From an uncultured Gammaproteobacteria bacterium (GTDB lineage: Bacteria; Pseudomonadota; Gammaproteobacteria; JAADHQ01): a stretch of DNA of 57,879 bases. The notes beneath the pieces are model-generated. The model saw only the letters and a list, made by a program, of their open reading frames with translations. It searched no databases and had not been told where the DNA came from. The stretch is taken from NCBI GenBank assembly GCA_947258755.1, contig CAMYJO010000015.1, positions 1-57,879 of the forward strand, given 5' to 3'. The position numbers and the translations under genes are program-made. The first letter of the stretch is position 1. Every line of letters begins with the position of its first letter. Of the stretch, positions 56,142-57,879 are shown piece after piece.

Positions 56142-57500
56142 ATGTTGGAAATTTTACTTTACCCTCTGTCATTTATCGTCGCCCTGGCATTACTGATTGC
56201 AGTGCATGAATTTGGCCATTTTTGGGTGGCGCGAAAGCTGGGCGTTAAGGTGCTGCGCTTTTCCATTGGCTTTGGCAAGCCCATCTGGAAACGAAAATCA
56301 GCCGTCGATGGTACAGAATACGTACTCGCGGCAGTACCGCTTGGCGGTTACGTCAAGATGCTTGATGAGCGTGAAGGCGAGGTGGAAGAGCAGGACAAAC
56401 CCGCCGCCTTTAATAACAAACCAGTTTGGGTGCGTTTTGCCATCGTTGCTGCCGGGCCGATATTTAATTTTTTGTTTGCCATCCTGATCCTGTGGATGAT
56501 GTACATGAACGGAGTCAGTGGTATCAAGCCCGTGGTTGGTGATGTTGCCAAGGGATCCAGCGCTGAAGTCAGCGGATTTCAGGAAGGTGACCAAATCCTG
56601 AGTATTGATGATGTTGAAACATCCACCTGGCATCAGGTGCGTTTGTATTTACTGGATGCAGCACTGGATAAAAAGACGGTACAAGTTCAGGTCCGTGACC
56701 GACATGATGACATCAGTTTACGGCAGATGAAGCTGGATATGATTAGTGATCCGGTTGACAGCAAGGATTTGCTCGGAGACCTCGGTCTCAAGTTATGGTC
56801 GCCACCGGCAGAACTGGGAATACCAGTCAGTGGTGGCGCTGCTGATCTCGCTGGACTACGCGAGGGTGACACCATCGTTGCCGTAGACGATAAGGCGATT
56901 GGCAACTGGATCGAATGGTTGCAAGCTGTCAGGAATAATCCCGGCAAACAGGTGCAGGTGCAAGTCGATAGAAATGGTGCGCGCATGGCCTTTACCCTGC
57001 AGATTAAATCGATCAGCCGTAAGGGCAAAGAAATCGGCCAGGTTCAGGTGGCTTTACCGAAAAAATATTGGGATATGCTGGACGTCAAGATAGAGTACAA
57101 CGTATTGCAGGCCCTCGAGGCCGGTGTGGTCCGGACCTGGGATATGTCCGTGCTGATGCTAAGGGTATTGGGTCGGATTGTGATGGGGGACTCCTCACTT
57201 AAGAATATCAGTGGACCATTGACGATAGCGCAATACGCCGGCGATACGGCCAGTTTGGGCCTGATTCCGTTTCTGTCATTCCTGTCGATTGTCAGTATCA
57301 GTCTGGGCGTGCTGAACCTGTTGCCGATTCCGGTGCTCGATGGCGGCCATCTTCTCTACTTTGTGGTCGAGATGTTCACCGGCAAACCGGTATCTGAACA
57401 GTTTCAACTGACGGCCCAGCAATTTGGCATATTCTTATTGGTAGCATTAATGGCGCTGGCTTTTTATAATGACATCCTGCGGTTATTCGGCTTGTCGTAA
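56142..57500 (+). CDS. rseP: Site-2 metalloprotease RseP
   Basis: Inner-membrane zinc protease (452 aa) that cleaves anti-sigma-E RseA and signal-peptide remnants. H22-E-F-G-H26 in VHEFGHFWVARK, two PDZ domains (about 125-200 and 220-300), and the second metal site PVLDGGHLLYF near residue 400. Typical length and placement between dxr and bamA. Confidence 0.97.
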   Translation: MLEILLYPLSFIVALALLIAVHEFGHFWVARKLGVKVLRFSIGFGKPIWKRKSAVDGTEYVLAAVPLGGYVKMLDEREGEVEEQDKPAAFNNKPVWVRFAIVAAGPIFNFLFAILILWMMYMNGVSGIKPVVGDVAKGSSAEVSGFQEGDQILSIDDVETSTWHQVRLYLLDAALDKKTVQVQVRDRHDDISLRQMKLDMISDPVDSKDLLGDLGLKLWSPPAELGIPVSGGAADLAGLREGDTIVAVDDKAIGNWIEWLQAVRNNPGKQVQVQVDRNGARMAFTLQIKSISRKGKEIGQVQVALPKKYWDMLDVKIEYNVLQALEAGVVRTWDMSVLMLRVLGRIVMGDSSLKNISGPLTIAQYAGDTASLGLIPFLSFLSIVSISLGVLNLLPIPVLDGGHLLYFVVEMFTGKPVSEQFQLTAQQFGIFLLVALMALAFYNDILRLFGLS

Positions 57501-57621
57501 TCAGACTGCCTGCTGCCATTAAACCATTAAAAAAGTAGTTAATTATGATAAAAAAAATTCGATGTGAGTACCAACCAGTGCGGGTTTCTGCTTATGGGTA
57601 TCACAGTAGTTTGGCGCAGTA

Positions 57622-57879
57622 ATGAAAAGATTACTTCTGATATTTCTATTTTGGGGTCTTGCAGCTAATCTGGCGCAGGCCTTTGAACCTTTCGTTATTA
57701 AAGATATCCGTATCGAAGGCTTGCAGCGTATCTCAGCCGGTACGGTTTTCAGTTACCTGCCGGTCAAGGTCAATGAAAGCTTTGATAACAAGATCTCGAC
57801 GCAATCGATCAAGGCGCTTTTCAAGACCGGATTTTTCAAAGACGTGGCCCTTAGCCGGGAAGGGAATGTGCTCGTTGTC
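57622..57879 (+). CDS. bamA: Outer-membrane assembly factor BamA (N-terminal part; cut by window edge)
   Basis: The open frame from ATG 57622 runs past the end. It encodes a signal peptide (MKRLLLIFLFWGLAANLAQA) and the start of POTRA 1: FVIKDIRIEGLQRISAGTVF, LPVKVNESF, and LFKTGFFKDVAL. These are diagnostic of BamA, as is the position after rseP. Confidence 0.95.
   Translation, partial: MKRLLLIFLFWGLAANLAQAFEPFVIKDIRIEGLQRISAGTVFSYLPVKVNESFDNKISTQSIKALFKTGFFKDVALSREGNVLVV

Overview
The window looks like a chromosomal segment of a gammaproteobacterium, probably marine or from a sulfur-rich water. The right half carries the gammaproteobacterial core order rpsB-tsf-pyrH-frr-uppS-cdsA-dxr-rseP-bamA, with map and glnD upstream and the dapC-dapD-(ArsC-like)-dapE lysine/peptidoglycan block. 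The middle carries the proteobacterial dedicated sortase (pds) system, which is known mainly from marine Proteobacteria. The left 25.7 kb is visibly more AT-rich and is an accessory surface-glycan region.

Region 1 (1-8940, minus strand): three large secreted proteins. A sulfatase runs off the left edge, followed by an FG-GAP/UnbV protein and a second sulfatase. All three share a roughly 128-residue four-cysteine module that I cannot assign to a named family. It occurs six times here, is often alternated with Calx-beta domains, and is the best candidate for something undescribed. Region 2 (9454-25716): a sulfotransferase, a GT4 glycosyltransferase on the other strand, a 1.1-kb gene-poor stretch, a truncated PEP-CTERM-like protein, then an exopolysaccharide/exosortase operon. 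The operon is EpsL-like barrel, EpsD, EpsE, EpsF, EpsG, exosortase (EpsH/XrtB type), EpsI, sulfotransferase, Wzx-like flippase, clan GH-A-like glycoside hydrolase and Wzy-like polymerase. A tRNA-Glu closes the island. Beyond it lies cysC, the APS kinase that makes PAPS, the donor both sulfotransferases need. Together this predicts a sulfated exopolysaccharide that is made, exported and later desulfated or trimmed outside the cell.

Region 3 (26974-35078): a DHH phosphoesterase, a small membrane protein, and the pds system. This consists of sensor kinase PdsS, regulator PdsR, OmpA-like PdsO, a possible 58-residue ORF, a VIT/vWA sortase target with LPQTA near its C-terminus, and a class-GN-type sortase. 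Region 4 (35271-57879): housekeeping genes comprising mrcB, a TPR lipoprotein, a DUF6998-like protein, yoaA, tsaB, a long palindromic REP/BIME-like repeat, the dap block, a DMT transporter, a VOC protein, glnD, map, and the translation/lipid/envelope operon ending in a bamA gene cut by the window edge.

All assignments are by reading the sequence; no database search was run. Numbers quoted are positions counted from the sequence given.
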